Origin: Coemansia sp. RSA 1804
Lineage: Eukaryota; Kickxellomycota; Kickxellomycetes; Kickxellales; Kickxellaceae
Assembly: GCA_027578815.1 (NCBI GenBank)
Contig: JANBTH010000265.1
Location: 1-22,985 of the forward strand
Length of the DNA: 22,985 bases
Direction: 5' to 3'
Shown in pieces: positions 1 through 9,138 of the stretch. Each line of letters starts with the position of its first letter. The first letter of the stretch is position 1. The notes below the pieces were generated by a model. The model ran no database searches. It was given only the letters and a program-made list of their open reading frames with translations, and was not told the origin of the DNA. The position numbers and the translations under genes were made by a program.

Positions 1-298
1 AAAAGTCTGTGGCCAACTCTTTTTTCTCGTGCATTATTAGACGTGAATGGAAAATGGGCACGGTGTGGCATCCCGAATCTACCAGTCTAAACTATTTAAA
101 CAAGTCGAATTAAAAAACTCCCCCCTCTTGCACTTTCTTGAGAGTTTTCTGTTGAGCAGTCTGTTCTTGCTTTCATTTTCTTTCTTACATCAGGCAAAAA
201 GTATACTTTATTGTTTTTTTTCCATTTGGAGAGGATATTTTACACATAAAATTTTTCATCTGGTTTATATCTTCAGAGAAAGGTAAATATACAAGAAA

Positions 299-1345
299 AT
301 GACTGTCAACAACACTGCCAATGGTGGGACATACGTATACAAGCATCTTTCCGATGCAGAAACGCTACGGCTGGATGATATTCGCCAGACGGCCAAAGAG
401 ATGGACCAGGGCTACTCTGGCTACTTTCTTCTGACTCGCAGCGAGTACTGCATGATGCTGCCTATGCTCAATCCAGTGGTTATAGCATGGAACACGCGCG
501 CTTACAGGCAAATGTGTCGGTCAGTCAACGTGTCAAAGGAGACCAAGAGAGCAATGAGACAGAACCTGCTACTGGCTTCACTTGTTGGCTTTGTCCCCAT
601 TGCTAACATTGCCTTCAGCCGCAAGTTTAAGTGCACTACCCGCAATCTCGGAATACTTGAGGCGCAGATTCAAGAAGATGAGTTTAAGCACGAGAAAAAG
701 CAACGTGAAGAGGATGGCGAGTGCGAGGAATCAAGCGAACAGACGGGCAACATTGATGAATTGGATAATAACGGCAAGCGGAAGCGGATAACCAGAAGAA
801 CAAGAAAGAAACTTGCAGCAGAAAGATTTGTTGAAGCACCGTTGCCTTCGTATGTCCGACAATTATTTAACAAATGCCCGCGGTTTGTTCGCAATTCAGA
901 ATTCCCTCACATTGCCTACACCAGCGCTGCTAACCAGGGCTCGTCAAAAAGAAACTCTGTTGCCACCGTTTATTATAGCCCGCGCACTTCTCTGAACCTT
1001 GAGGACTTGAAGGATTTGGATATTCTTTCTCACATCAAGGCAAATGCAAGCGCCAATGGCACATCCATTCACAACTCATTTACATCCAGAAGCTCAGACT
1101 CTGACGTCACTCTCACTGAGCAGCCTTCTGCTTCAGACACAAAGTCAAGGGTGTTTGGGACTAAAACCATTGCTGCTGTCAGATCCAAAGGTATTTCCAG
1201 AAGGATACAAATATGTGGCTCGTATAAACAAATAACCGAAAGACCGCTGCCATCATTTGCTAAAGCAGCAAAGGAAATAAGCAATAAAAGCGGTCCGCAG
1301 CCCTACTCGACTACAGCAACCACCTTGAAGCCAATCTATGTTTAA
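299..1345 (+). CDS. DUF4112-like protein, copy 1
   Basis: This is an intact 348-residue frame whose ATG has A at -3. Residues about 45-125 resemble the DUF4112 family: two short hydrophobic hairpins, each built round a Pro-containing turn (LPMLNPVV near 54-61, GFVPIANIAF near 97-106), joined by a basic stretch and closed by a TRNLGILE segment near 114-121. That segment matches the family's usual 'N-R-x-L-x-x-L' ending. The rest is hydrophilic and probably disordered, with an acidic run near 125-155 followed by a basic cluster (KRKRITRRTRKK, 160-171) that could be a nuclear signal or a membrane-surface contact. The function of DUF4112 proteins is not established to my knowledge; many look membrane-associated. 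A second, diverged copy lies 0.8 kb downstream on the same strand. The family call is by eye from the hairpin pattern. Confidence 0.75.
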   Translation: MTVNNTANGGTYVYKHLSDAETLRLDDIRQTAKEMDQGYSGYFLLTRSEYCMMLPMLNPVVIAWNTRAYRQMCRSVNVSKETKRAMRQNLLLASLVGFVPIANIAFSRKFKCTTRNLGILEAQIQEDEFKHEKKQREEDGECEESSEQTGNIDELDNNGKRKRITRRTRKKLAAERFVEAPLPSYVRQLFNKCPRFVRNSEFPHIAYTSAANQGSSKRNSVATVYYSPRTSLNLEDLKDLDILSHIKANASANGTSIHNSFTSRSSDSDVTLTEQPSASDTKSRVFGTKTIAAVRSKGISRRIQICGSYKQITERPLPSFAKAAKEISNKSGPQPYSTTATTLKPIYV

Positions 1346-2171
1346 ACATTAAACTCATTCTTTTCAATTTTTATTACCTTGTATGTCAACATGATTTTGT
1401 ACTTTTCAAATAATACCTTTAGGTTGTTTAGTGTCTTAATATGTGTAATTGTTTCAATTCAAAAAGTATAAAAAAGGATTCAGGTTGTATCCTATTGCAG
1501 AATCTGCAGATACGGGGATACATGTATAGCGCGAATAGAAACAGCATTTCCAAATTGTATAAAACTGACATACAAGAGACAAGTAGCTTTTATTTTGTAA
1601 TTAATGGCTTATAGCTTAAAGATAACAAAAAGGATTTATGTGAAAGAAAAACAAATCCAGACAACAAATGTATAAAGAGCTATTGGTGCAACCAAAAATG
1701 GGAAAAAAGAAAAGACATGTTAGAAAGACCAGCACCCCCTATCTCCACGTTTGTTGTCAGAAAATAAAAGCAATGCGAGCTTCTGTTTTCCCTTTATATG
1801 TGGTGCGCTCTTTTTACACAATAAGTAGTTGGATGGATATGTAAAGAGCCAAAAATAACAGAAAGTTCTCAGCACATTGAATTTTATTTTATTTTTTTTC
1901 GCTAAACACGCTTTTCTTTTGTCTTTGTCTACTTTATTACTCCTCACCAATACATGTTTATAGTTTCAAGCTTGTTAAAACCCAGGACCATATCAAACAA
2001 AAGTCATTCCTACTTTTCCCCCCTTCTTTCTTTTTCTACACATTCATTAAATTATACTAATTCTGAAAACCCTTGCATTGTCATTATCATACTGTTAGTT
2101 GCATTTCCATCCACTATTTACCCCCCTTCTATTCCATTCCCACCACACCAGTCATAATTTATAGCTTAACA
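1346..2171. other. Intergenic region between the two DUF4112-like genes
   Basis: There is no supported gene here. The left part is AT-rich and holds the 3' end of the upstream gene. From about 1985 to 2160 the + strand is strongly pyrimidine-rich, the usual look of a fungal promoter and leader just before the ATG at 2172. A 67-codon frame from an ATG at 1954 lies inside this C/T tract. It reads as Ser/Pro/Phe-rich low-complexity sequence and is more likely leader than gene. Confidence 0.6.
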
Positions 2172-3308
2172 ATGAGTGGCAAGAGCATCCCTAGTCTTGA
2201 GGAGCTAATTGATATTGCCGCAAAGTACGATCGTAATAACTATTACAAAGGGGTACCTCTGGCGCTTCATCCGCTCTGGCAGCTTGTGCCAATAGTAGGC
2301 AACATTGTGGTGTTTGCACAAACATGCACGTTCATTCGACAGGTTAACGTGCATGTGCGTGTGCCCTATCGCGAACGAATTGAGACGTGGATCTCTATTG
2401 GCATTATGCTTATCATTGGAATGGTGCCAATCCTTGGGCTTGTTCTGACCATGTACTGCACCAACTGCAGCGACTACTTGGCTATTGCTGTTCATTATCT
2501 AAGCAGCGACAGAAATAGCGGCTCTCAAAATGCCTCGACTGCCAGTCTGGCTGAGGGAAATAACTCCCAGAAGAAGGAAAAGCCTACCAACCCAGGAGAA
2601 CTGGAAAGAGGCATTTACGAGGGCACAGTTGCCACCGTCTCCAACGGTAGTCTAGTAATTGTGTCTCATGCTAACCCAAAGTCTCAAGCCACAGTCAATA
2701 TGCAACCAGCAAGTGAAGGTGATACTGAGGACAAGATTCCAACGTCTGCCAAAAAGAGCTCAATCAAGCGTAACGGATCCGTGTTCAGCCAAAAGAGCCA
2801 GGCTAATGACGTCAAGGATGCCGATGCTGCCCAGCGCACGCCTTCTGTCTTTGAACGTTATAGCAAGCTCAGCTGGATGGAGGATGTCATGGCTCTTTCG
2901 CCAACCGACAACAACCGCGCATCGTTCTCAAACCTTGTGTTGGCCCGTGGCACCGCGCCTCAGCCAAACTACACTAACATCCACGACCTTGCTACACGCA
3001 ATAGCCGAATGGACATTACACTCCCGCCCTCGTCATCGCTTCAAAACCTGCCTTCCTACTTTGGAAACAAGAATGGAAACGCCTCTAACAACGACCTAAA
3101 AGCAATGCTGAATACCCGCAGGATGACCCACTCGCTGCATATCAGCAACGATGTGTTGGACGAGTACGAGGCTAAGGACGGCGGCAACAAACTGCTGAAG
3201 CGCCCTGACTACTCGCGCTTCAAATCTCGGGACGGTATAGCAGACAAGAGATCCAGCAGTCTAGTGGGTCTGGCACCCAGCCCTCAACCACCTGCTACTG
3301 CCGAGTAA
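2172..3308 (+). CDS. DUF4112-like protein, copy 2
   Basis: This is a 378-residue protein. I start it at the ATG at 2172 (A at -3), not at the upstream in-frame ATG at 2073, because the extra 33 codons come from a pyrimidine-rich leader and translate to low-complexity sequence. Residues about 30-112 form a clear DUF4112-like unit: HPLWQLVPIVGNIV near 33-46, a connecting FIRQVNVHVRVPYRERIE segment, then MVPILGLVLTMYCTNCSDYLAI near 84-105. The two Pro-Ile-x-Gly turns sit at equivalent places in each half. The remaining 265 residues are Ser/Asn/Lys-rich and probably disordered. The protein is similar in layout to the gene at 299-1345 but strongly diverged, so an old tandem duplication is likely. 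An AATAAA-like signal follows the stop at about 3323. Confidence 0.8.
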   Translation: MSGKSIPSLEELIDIAAKYDRNNYYKGVPLALHPLWQLVPIVGNIVVFAQTCTFIRQVNVHVRVPYRERIETWISIGIMLIIGMVPILGLVLTMYCTNCSDYLAIAVHYLSSDRNSGSQNASTASLAEGNNSQKKEKPTNPGELERGIYEGTVATVSNGSLVIVSHANPKSQATVNMQPASEGDTEDKIPTSAKKSSIKRNGSVFSQKSQANDVKDADAAQRTPSVFERYSKLSWMEDVMALSPTDNNRASFSNLVLARGTAPQPNYTNIHDLATRNSRMDITLPPSSSLQNLPSYFGNKNGNASNNDLKAMLNTRRMTHSLHISNDVLDEYEAKDGGNKLLKRPDYSRFKSRDGIADKRSSSLVGLAPSPQPPATAE

Positions 3309-3903
3309 GCCAAGCGACTCAGCAATAAAAAAAACATTATTGCATATATTTTAAGGCTACTTTTTCTTCCTTCCCAAATAGGCTATCTTGTGTATAACGC
3401 GTATTTTTTTTTGCAAATAAGACTTTAGGAATAATAAATGTGTGAATGGCTAAGTAATCCTTTGTTGTAACATTATACGATTAAAACATTTATTCATTGC
3501 TCTATGGTTTTGAAGCTCATTTTTAAAATGCAGACCCAAGAGACTGGAATGTTTTACATGTGAGAGGAGATAGATTACCGATTTAAATATGTATTTTGTA
3601 GCAAATAAGGTTGTCCGGTAGCTTGGAACCATCTCATCAAAACCTCAACACATATCCACATGGCCGACCTACTTTTGTTTAGATGGTTGGAGTGGCATAG
3701 CTTTGGTATATTTTTCTGTATTTAAGACAAGAAAAGAGAACATCTCTCCAGATAGATACGGCTTGTTATTCATCCCCATCCTGCATCTAACAAATTCCTC
3801 TCAATTGTTGTCATCATCAATACACAGCATATTGTTCTCTTTCCATCCTATACCACGACTGCCGTAGTGCTCAAAATAACGACAACTCCTCGCATACCCA
3901 ACA
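3309..3903. other. Intergenic region upstream of the CBM14 gene
   Basis: I see no gene. The first third is an AT-rich 3' flank. The right end, from about 3700 to 3903, has TATA-like AT stretches (GGTATATTTTT near 3706) and C/T-rich leader sequence running into the ATG at 3904. Confidence 0.5.
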
Positions 3904-4179
3904 ATGTCCAGATCATACACCACCAGTCTGACAATACCACGTCTAGCAGGCTGTCTAGCCCTACTAGTAACCGCAGTCAGCGCCCGGAACAAATTTTGCA
4001 ACAAAAATGGAGATGGCAACTTTGTGTTTGCTGGGTCGTGCTCGCAGTTCTTCACATGCGCCAACGGATTCGGGTGGCTGCAAGACTGTCCCGGTGATCT
4101 TCTCTTCGACTCGTCGTTGATGGAGTGCGTGTGGCATGAACAAGTCGATTGTGAGGGAAGACCCGTTGCCAGAGCATGA
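3904..4179 (+). CDS. Secreted single-domain chitin-binding protein (CBM14 / peritrophin-A)
   Basis: This is a 91-residue protein. Residues 1-27 look like a signal peptide: a hydroxylated and basic start, then LAGCLALLVTAVSA with an Ala-x-Ala-type cleavage site. The mature part is essentially one six-cysteine domain with Cys at 32, 46, 52, 62, 75 and 83. The spacing CX13CX5CX9CX12CX7C is very close to the peritrophin-A/CBM14 pattern, and aromatic residues (Phe49, Phe50, Phe56, Trp58) fall where the chitin-contact face lies in the family. CBM14 is common in animals and occurs in a few fungal secreted proteins, such as Avr4-type chitin protectors. There is no catalytic domain or GPI signal. It ends only 119 bp before DAP1 on the same strand. 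It probably binds cell-wall or host chitin; whether it shields hyphae or acts on arthropod cuticle cannot be told from sequence. Confidence 0.85.
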   Translation: MSRSYTTSLTIPRLAGCLALLVTAVSARNKFCNKNGDGNFVFAGSCSQFFTCANGFGWLQDCPGDLLFDSSLMECVWHEQVDCEGRPVARA

Positions 4180-4298
4180 GCAAAAGAAAAAGCCATGCCC
4201 TTTTTTCCTCGTTATCTCAGATATCTCTATCTTTTCCCCCTCCTCCATTAAATAAAAAGCGATAAAAAGGTCTACTAATTCCACATTCAGCCAAGGAA

Positions 4299-4802
4299 AT
4301 GAGCTCGGCTATTACTACAAAGGGCGGCAATTCCCCAAACATTACACGAACAGTACTCATATGCCTTGCTCTTTATGGCACATACAAGGCGATACGGTTT
4401 CTCTGGTCCAAGGACTCGGCAAACAGCCTGAAAAAGAGGCCAGCACAGCGGCTGCCATACAAAAACTGGACCAAGCGCGAGATATCCCGATTCGATGGCA
4501 CCGATCCCGAGGGCCCTATCCTCATTGCTGCTGGCGGAAAGGTCTTTGACGTGTCGGCAGGCCGCGGATTCTACGGCGCTGGTGGTCCGTACGGCGTGTT
4601 TGCTGGCAGAGACGCTTCGCGGTTGCTGGCCACACAGTCTTTTGACGAAGGCATTACAGAAGAGGAGCTGGACAGTCCCATTGACAAGCTGGATGATCTG
4701 TCCCAGGACGACGAGGAATCGCTGGCATCCTATGTTGGCCTGTTTTCTGTAAAGTACCACTGTGTTGGCGATCTAGTCGAGCCAGAACAGCCCGAGCAAT
4801 GA
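4299..4802 (+). CDS. DAP1: Dap1-type membrane-associated haem protein (MAPR / cytochrome b5-like)
   Basis: This is a 167-residue protein. A hydrophobic N-terminal segment (about 16-35) would anchor it in a membrane. The MAPR cytochrome-b5-like domain runs from about 58 to 160: ISRFDGTDPEGPILIAAGGKVFDV, then the hallmark FYGAGGPYGVFAGRDASRLLAT (91-112), an acidic linker, and a closing KYHCVGDLVEP. Tyr98 in GPYG corresponds to the haem-ligating tyrosine known from PGRMC1, and Tyr92 to the second conserved one. Family members bind haem through tyrosine and support cytochrome P450 enzymes of sterol synthesis; yeast Dap1 acts with Erg11. Length is typical. The gene converges on the lipid kinase at 4935-8288, with only 132 bp between the two stop codons. 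AATAAA-like signals for both strands overlap in that gap. Confidence 0.92.
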   Translation: MSSAITTKGGNSPNITRTVLICLALYGTYKAIRFLWSKDSANSLKKRPAQRLPYKNWTKREISRFDGTDPEGPILIAAGGKVFDVSAGRGFYGAGGPYGVFAGRDASRLLATQSFDEGITEEELDSPIDKLDDLSQDDEESLASYVGLFSVKYHCVGDLVEPEQPEQ

Positions 4803-4934
4803 AAAAGTACTGCTTAAACACAATCGAGTAATCTATATGGCTTGAAATTGATAGTGCAAATAAAAAATAGCCTACGCATAAGAAACTTTTAATAATAAAA
4901 ATAATGCCCAGCCAAAATCCAGGTTGGATCCTGA

Positions 4935-7900
4935 CTAACCGGTTTTACTGGTAGGCGATAGCAAGAGATCAGGCGAAGTAAACACCTCAACCGAATCAAC
5001 CAAGTCCTTGCCAAGAGTCATCAAGCAATGCTGGAGAGATAGCGGTTTAAACGGCTCTTGGACCCCTGTCTGCTGGTTGCTGCCTTTAATGACGGAGGCC
5101 TTTGAGCCAATGGTATTTTGCACCGTGTGGCTTTCGCTGGAGGAATCCGAGATGCCGCTTGTGCTGGTAACATCTTCCTCTTCCTCTCCCTCTCCAGCTG
5201 CGGACGCTGTGCTGTGAGCGCTGCTCGAGTACACTGGTGACTGCACCACACCATTATTGGTCTTGCTGCCATTGCTAGTAGCAGCAGCTACCTTGCTGGG
5301 AGACAGCAGCGAATCGACAATGCTGATGTTATTCGGGTTGTTTCTGCGGATATCCAAGGATTTTGAACGCGCAGTATGCACAGGATTTAATCTAGGCACG
5401 GCCAAATTATGCGAATCTTGGTTCTTGTCGGTATTGGTCGAGCTGTTATTATCATCCGTCGAAGGCGGACTTGTGGAATCTAGACGCAAGTCGCTCAGCG
5501 ACTGCCTCACCTTAAGTGGCGACCTTTCGTGAATGGTGGACAAACGGCTTTGGTGGTTTTTTGTCGCGGACGGCAGAGCTGGGTTGGCGGAAGTGTTGCT
5601 AACCTCGTTTGAATCTACAGTGGAAACGCTGGTTCTGCTGCTGCCATTCGAGCTGTTGCTCCCCAGGCCGTTTCCGCTTGAACGCGATCTGCCAACAGTT
5701 CGGAGAAGAGAGTTTCTCAGCGACGAAAGAGCTGAGCGTTTTGTGCTTGACGACTGCGACAGGGCCCTTGACAAGCCCCCGCCGTTATTGCCTACCTCAG
5801 AGCCAGCATGTACCGGAGAACTGACTTCCAGAACGCTCCCTGTCCCAGGCCCATCTTGCGAGTTGGACAACCTGTCAATATTGTCGGCACTGCCACCTAC
5901 GGCGCTTACGCGACTATTCCGCCCAAGCCTGAATATACGCATAAACGGAGAGGAGACATAGTTGCTCACGCTTGCAGACTCGCCAGCATGCGTCTTGCTC
6001 GCCGCTGCCGTTGCATCCATCTGCACCGCATCGAGCCCATCATTCTTGATGGTGTCAAGCACAATGCGACTGGTCTCAGGCGACCGTCCAACGGCCTTGA
6101 GCGTCACCTTGCGCGAGATGATCACGTCGCGAGGATGGTACATCTCAACGAACTCTCCATCGCACATCGAGTAGAGAAGCCCCTGTTCGATAGTCTTGTG
6201 GTCCGTCAGAGGATTTCTCGACCGTGGTGGATAGTCCCGAGGATGCCGGAAATGCAAGACCAAAGGCGAGCCCATCTGCGCCAGTCTGTCAATACGATAT
6301 GAGCTGCGTCCAGGCATCTGATTCAGCGTGTAATCGCCAATGTTGCGCACTCCAAAAAGCTCCAGCTTTCCATCTCCAGCATACTGCGGGGTCCACGTAC
6401 CCCTGTCTGTAACGCCATTTGTGTTTGACAGGGTTTTGCACGGACCAGCTTCTTCTGCATTGTTCCAGACGTCAATGTTTCGGCCCCAGAACCTAGCGAC
6501 ATTCTGCACGTCAATTTCAATCGGCTTGCTCTGGATAACAGGGACATTCTCGTCTACGCCTTCGCCAAAATCGCGTGCCGTTGCGGTGTGCCGGGCCTTG
6601 GGCTCCTTTGTCCAAGTCATCTTGCGGCCACCACTGCGCTTGCGAGGCCCGGCAACGCGCGCCAAAAGAACCTGGCGACGTTCGGCTTCTGATGCGGTCT
6701 CCAGCCACTTGGCACGGTCGGCATCAGTCATATTTGGGTCGTTCTTTATGTGGTCCGGAACTGTGCTAATCGACTCCAGGGCCTCGTTTATGGGTGGGAA
6801 CTTCTTTAAGAACACCCACTTTGCAGCAGCAACGGTGTACATCAGTATGTTTAATGAGCGCTTTCCTGGCCGATGCAGCTCAAAGCTTGATCCCACAAAA
6901 CCCTGCACGCCCAGCGAAAAGTAGTCAATCATCAGACACTTGTGACGCTTCATTCCAGGCTTTTCAAACATGTTCTTCTCAACATGCTTGATGTGGCCGT
7001 CGTCATATGTTGTGAATGTGATCTCGTATATGTCGAGCTTGCACGTGTAGCCATCCAGACGCTCGGTGATGATTTTGTTGAGCTGCCGCATGCTCTCACC
7101 AACAGCATTGCCAGGCACACTGCGTCCCCATCCTAAGGCGTCGGAAAAGTCGTTACCTGTACCAAATGGAATGCACGAAAAGTACAGCCGCCCAACGTCA
7201 ATGCCGTACTCCATCATTGCTTCAAGCGTTGACGAAACTGTGCCATCACCACCCGCGCTCCACACATGCAGCTTGATAGCAGACTCTTGTGCACGCTCTA
7301 GACGCTCTGTGATCTCCTCTTCGGAAAAGCTTTCCAGCCCCGACTGAAGCTGGGATGCCGCCTCTGTGATCCACTCCTCCCATGCGTCGGAGTTGCTCTT
7401 TTCAGCTGCGCGATCCATAGGCACTGTGTTCTGCTTGTCATCTGCCGCCAAGGCCTCCCCGAAAAGAGGAAACTGCTCTACATTGCAGCTCGAAGACATT
7501 CTGGGAGAAGGACGCACACGCTGCTTGCCGCATGCGAAATCTACAAAAAGTTCGGGGAACGCAGTCTTCAGCAGACGGTCACCCTGACGCAGCTGCAGCT
7601 GATGAAGAAAGTGGAGCCCTTCTCCTTGGCTGGTCTTGTCGGTGACGTCGTATATCTGAACCTGCACTTCTGGGCGGTCCCGAAGACGGAAGTTGCGCAG
7701 CGCCATGTCCATCAGGTTGCGTCCTTGCTGGTTTCCGGAGCGAGGGTTTGTGAATATGAAGACATACGTCTGCGGTTCGTCGAGCGCCTGGTTCATCAGC
7801 ATTCTGCTCAGCACCGACGGAGCTACGCCGGTTGGAATGCTGCTGGACTTTGGCATTGGCGGGGGACTCGCCATCCGCCGCGGTGTGCCATTAGGACGAA

Positions 7901-8288
7901 CGCCTGTCGAGTCCTTCATATACTGCTCATAGTACTGTGCCAGAAATTTTGCTCCGTTGGTGTCATTTATCGGAAGCGTAAACGGCGTTTTCCCAGACTC
8001 CACGCCACCAAATGCCTCGTATACCGAAGAGCGAGTGGATGCGCTGCTGTTGGAGTTTTGTTTGCGCGCGCCATCTATGACGCCAGATGCAATTGTTTTT
8101 GCGCGAGACAATGTGCTGTTCTCATTTAGTGAGGCTTTCTTTGCGTCCTGCGCTGCTATCTCGGCAATAGCGGCCGATTTTGCTGGTCTCACAGATGATT
8201 TTGTCTGCGACTCGGAAGCATCCACAGTCTTGGGATCATCGCCAGCAACCTGCGATAAGCCGTTACCAGCACGTGTGATGTCGGTCAT
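4935..8288 (-). CDS. Diacylglycerol-kinase-like lipid kinase (DAGK catalytic plus accessory domains)
   Basis: This is a 1117-residue, apparently intronless protein. The frame stays open 81 codons further upstream, but the ATG at 8288 (A at -3) is the first in-frame ATG; the upstream part is C/T-rich leader that translates to Phe/Leu/Pro-rich sequence. Residues about 1-165 are disordered and Ser-rich. The catalytic domain begins at VFIFTNPRSGNQQG (176-189), is interrupted by an insertion of about 95 residues (240-335), and continues with AGGDGT (345-350) and PFGTGND (374-380). These are the glycine-rich ATP-site motifs of DAGK_cat. The accessory domain follows from about 450 (MIDYFSLGVQGF) to 735 (CDGEFVEMYHP, KVTLKAVG). 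The last 380 residues are Ser/Asn-rich, with an acidic Glu run near the end. It should phosphorylate diacylglycerol to phosphatidic acid using ATP, unlike the unrelated CTP-dependent yeast Dgk1. No C1 or PH domain is visible. Confidence 0.88.
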   Translation of the reverse strand: MTDITRAGNGLSQVAGDDPKTVDASESQTKSSVRPAKSAAIAEIAAQDAKKASLNENSTLSRAKTIASGVIDGARKQNSNSSASTRSSVYEAFGGVESGKTPFTLPINDTNGAKFLAQYYEQYMKDSTGVRPNGTPRRMASPPPMPKSSSIPTGVAPSVLSRMLMNQALDEPQTYVFIFTNPRSGNQQGRNLMDMALRNFRLRDRPEVQVQIYDVTDKTSQGEGLHFLHQLQLRQGDRLLKTAFPELFVDFACGKQRVRPSPRMSSSCNVEQFPLFGEALAADDKQNTVPMDRAAEKSNSDAWEEWITEAASQLQSGLESFSEEEITERLERAQESAIKLHVWSAGGDGTVSSTLEAMMEYGIDVGRLYFSCIPFGTGNDFSDALGWGRSVPGNAVGESMRQLNKIITERLDGYTCKLDIYEITFTTYDDGHIKHVEKNMFEKPGMKRHKCLMIDYFSLGVQGFVGSSFELHRPGKRSLNILMYTVAAAKWVFLKKFPPINEALESISTVPDHIKNDPNMTDADRAKWLETASEAERRQVLLARVAGPRKRSGGRKMTWTKEPKARHTATARDFGEGVDENVPVIQSKPIEIDVQNVARFWGRNIDVWNNAEEAGPCKTLSNTNGVTDRGTWTPQYAGDGKLELFGVRNIGDYTLNQMPGRSSYRIDRLAQMGSPLVLHFRHPRDYPPRSRNPLTDHKTIEQGLLYSMCDGEFVEMYHPRDVIISRKVTLKAVGRSPETSRIVLDTIKNDGLDAVQMDATAAASKTHAGESASVSNYVSSPFMRIFRLGRNSRVSAVGGSADNIDRLSNSQDGPGTGSVLEVSSPVHAGSEVGNNGGGLSRALSQSSSTKRSALSSLRNSLLRTVGRSRSSGNGLGSNSSNGSSRTSVSTVDSNEVSNTSANPALPSATKNHQSRLSTIHERSPLKVRQSLSDLRLDSTSPPSTDDNNSSTNTDKNQDSHNLAVPRLNPVHTARSKSLDIRRNNPNNISIVDSLLSPSKVAAATSNGSKTNNGVVQSPVYSSSAHSTASAAGEGEEEEDVTSTSGISDSSSESHTVQNTIGSKASVIKGSNQQTGVQEPFKPLSLQHCLMTLGKDLVDSVEVFTSPDLLLSPTSKTG

Positions 8289-9100
8289 TGTGTGTAGTAA
8301 TATCGGTCCAGATAGAAGAGGCGATGCTATATATACGTAAAGTTGAATAATTGCAAGAAAGCAATAGTTGAGAAAAGAAATGTATAAAATTAACAGAAAA
8401 GTCGGAAGAATGGAATATCCAAAAAGCCACCGTGCAAAAAAAGACCAAGATAAAAGAAAAGAAAATCCCTGAATTGGATGAGGAAGAGGAAAAAGAAAGG
8501 GAAAAAGATATAATTCACGTAAAGCATTCACAGATATAAAACCATGACTGCACAGAAGACAGCTAAAATCAATGGCGGGCCGGTGTCGGCTTTTTCCCTT
8601 TTATTCCTATTCCTATTCCAAACGATGGAAAATAGTAAAGGTCCAGTGTACATAGCCAGGTGAAACGAGTTTTCCAGATTTAGGAAAGCGTTCCCTTTTA
8701 CACAGACGTTGCACAAAGTAAGAGCAGAAAGTGGGAGCCGTTGCGCAAAAATTATATATGGAGACAAGTCAATGGCAGCAAACATAGACGAGATAGAGAC
8801 ACGGCTACCAGAGCTTTACCATATAATTATTAATAGGAAAGCGGGTGAGTGAGTTTGCCAGAAAAACCATTATCCCGAAAAGAAGCTTGTGGAAAGTAAA
8901 TCCCACCCCGCAGCACATGCACGCATCACTTGGGCTGCTCCATTATACGGTGTGCGCTGGCTTGCACTAGGGTCTGCCGAGCAAATGCGCACAGGAAATC
9001 ACAGATCATGCTAAATGTTTTATTGTTCTTTGCGGAGGGGAAATAAAAAAGTGCATAGCATCATTGTGGTGCGGATTTTTTGTTGCAAGAATAAGCCCAG

Positions 9101-9138
9101 CAATCATCATTATCATCGTCATCATCCTCATTATCAAT
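9101..9138. repeat. Imperfect CAT/ATC trinucleotide repeat
   Basis: The + strand runs as CAATCATCATTATCATCGTC and then ATCATCCTCATTATCAAT, an interrupted ATC triplet tract of about 38 bp. It lies in the gene-poor region and is a simple-sequence repeat with no visible function. Confidence 0.7.

Noticed and set aside
47..286. 79-codon + strand frame with an ATG, upstream of the first DUF4112-like gene
   Set aside because: It is Phe/Leu/Ser-rich from T-rich leader-like DNA, has no domain and ends 12 bp before a well-supported start codon.
3801..4284. Minus-strand frames opposite the CBM14 gene
   Set aside because: They lack domains, whereas the + strand frame shows a signal peptide and exact CBM14 cysteine spacing.
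8289..8531. 81-residue hydrophobic N-terminal extension of the lipid kinase that would look like several membrane segments
   Set aside because: It has no in-frame ATG; it is opened only by GTG, and the hydrophobicity follows from a C/T-rich leader.
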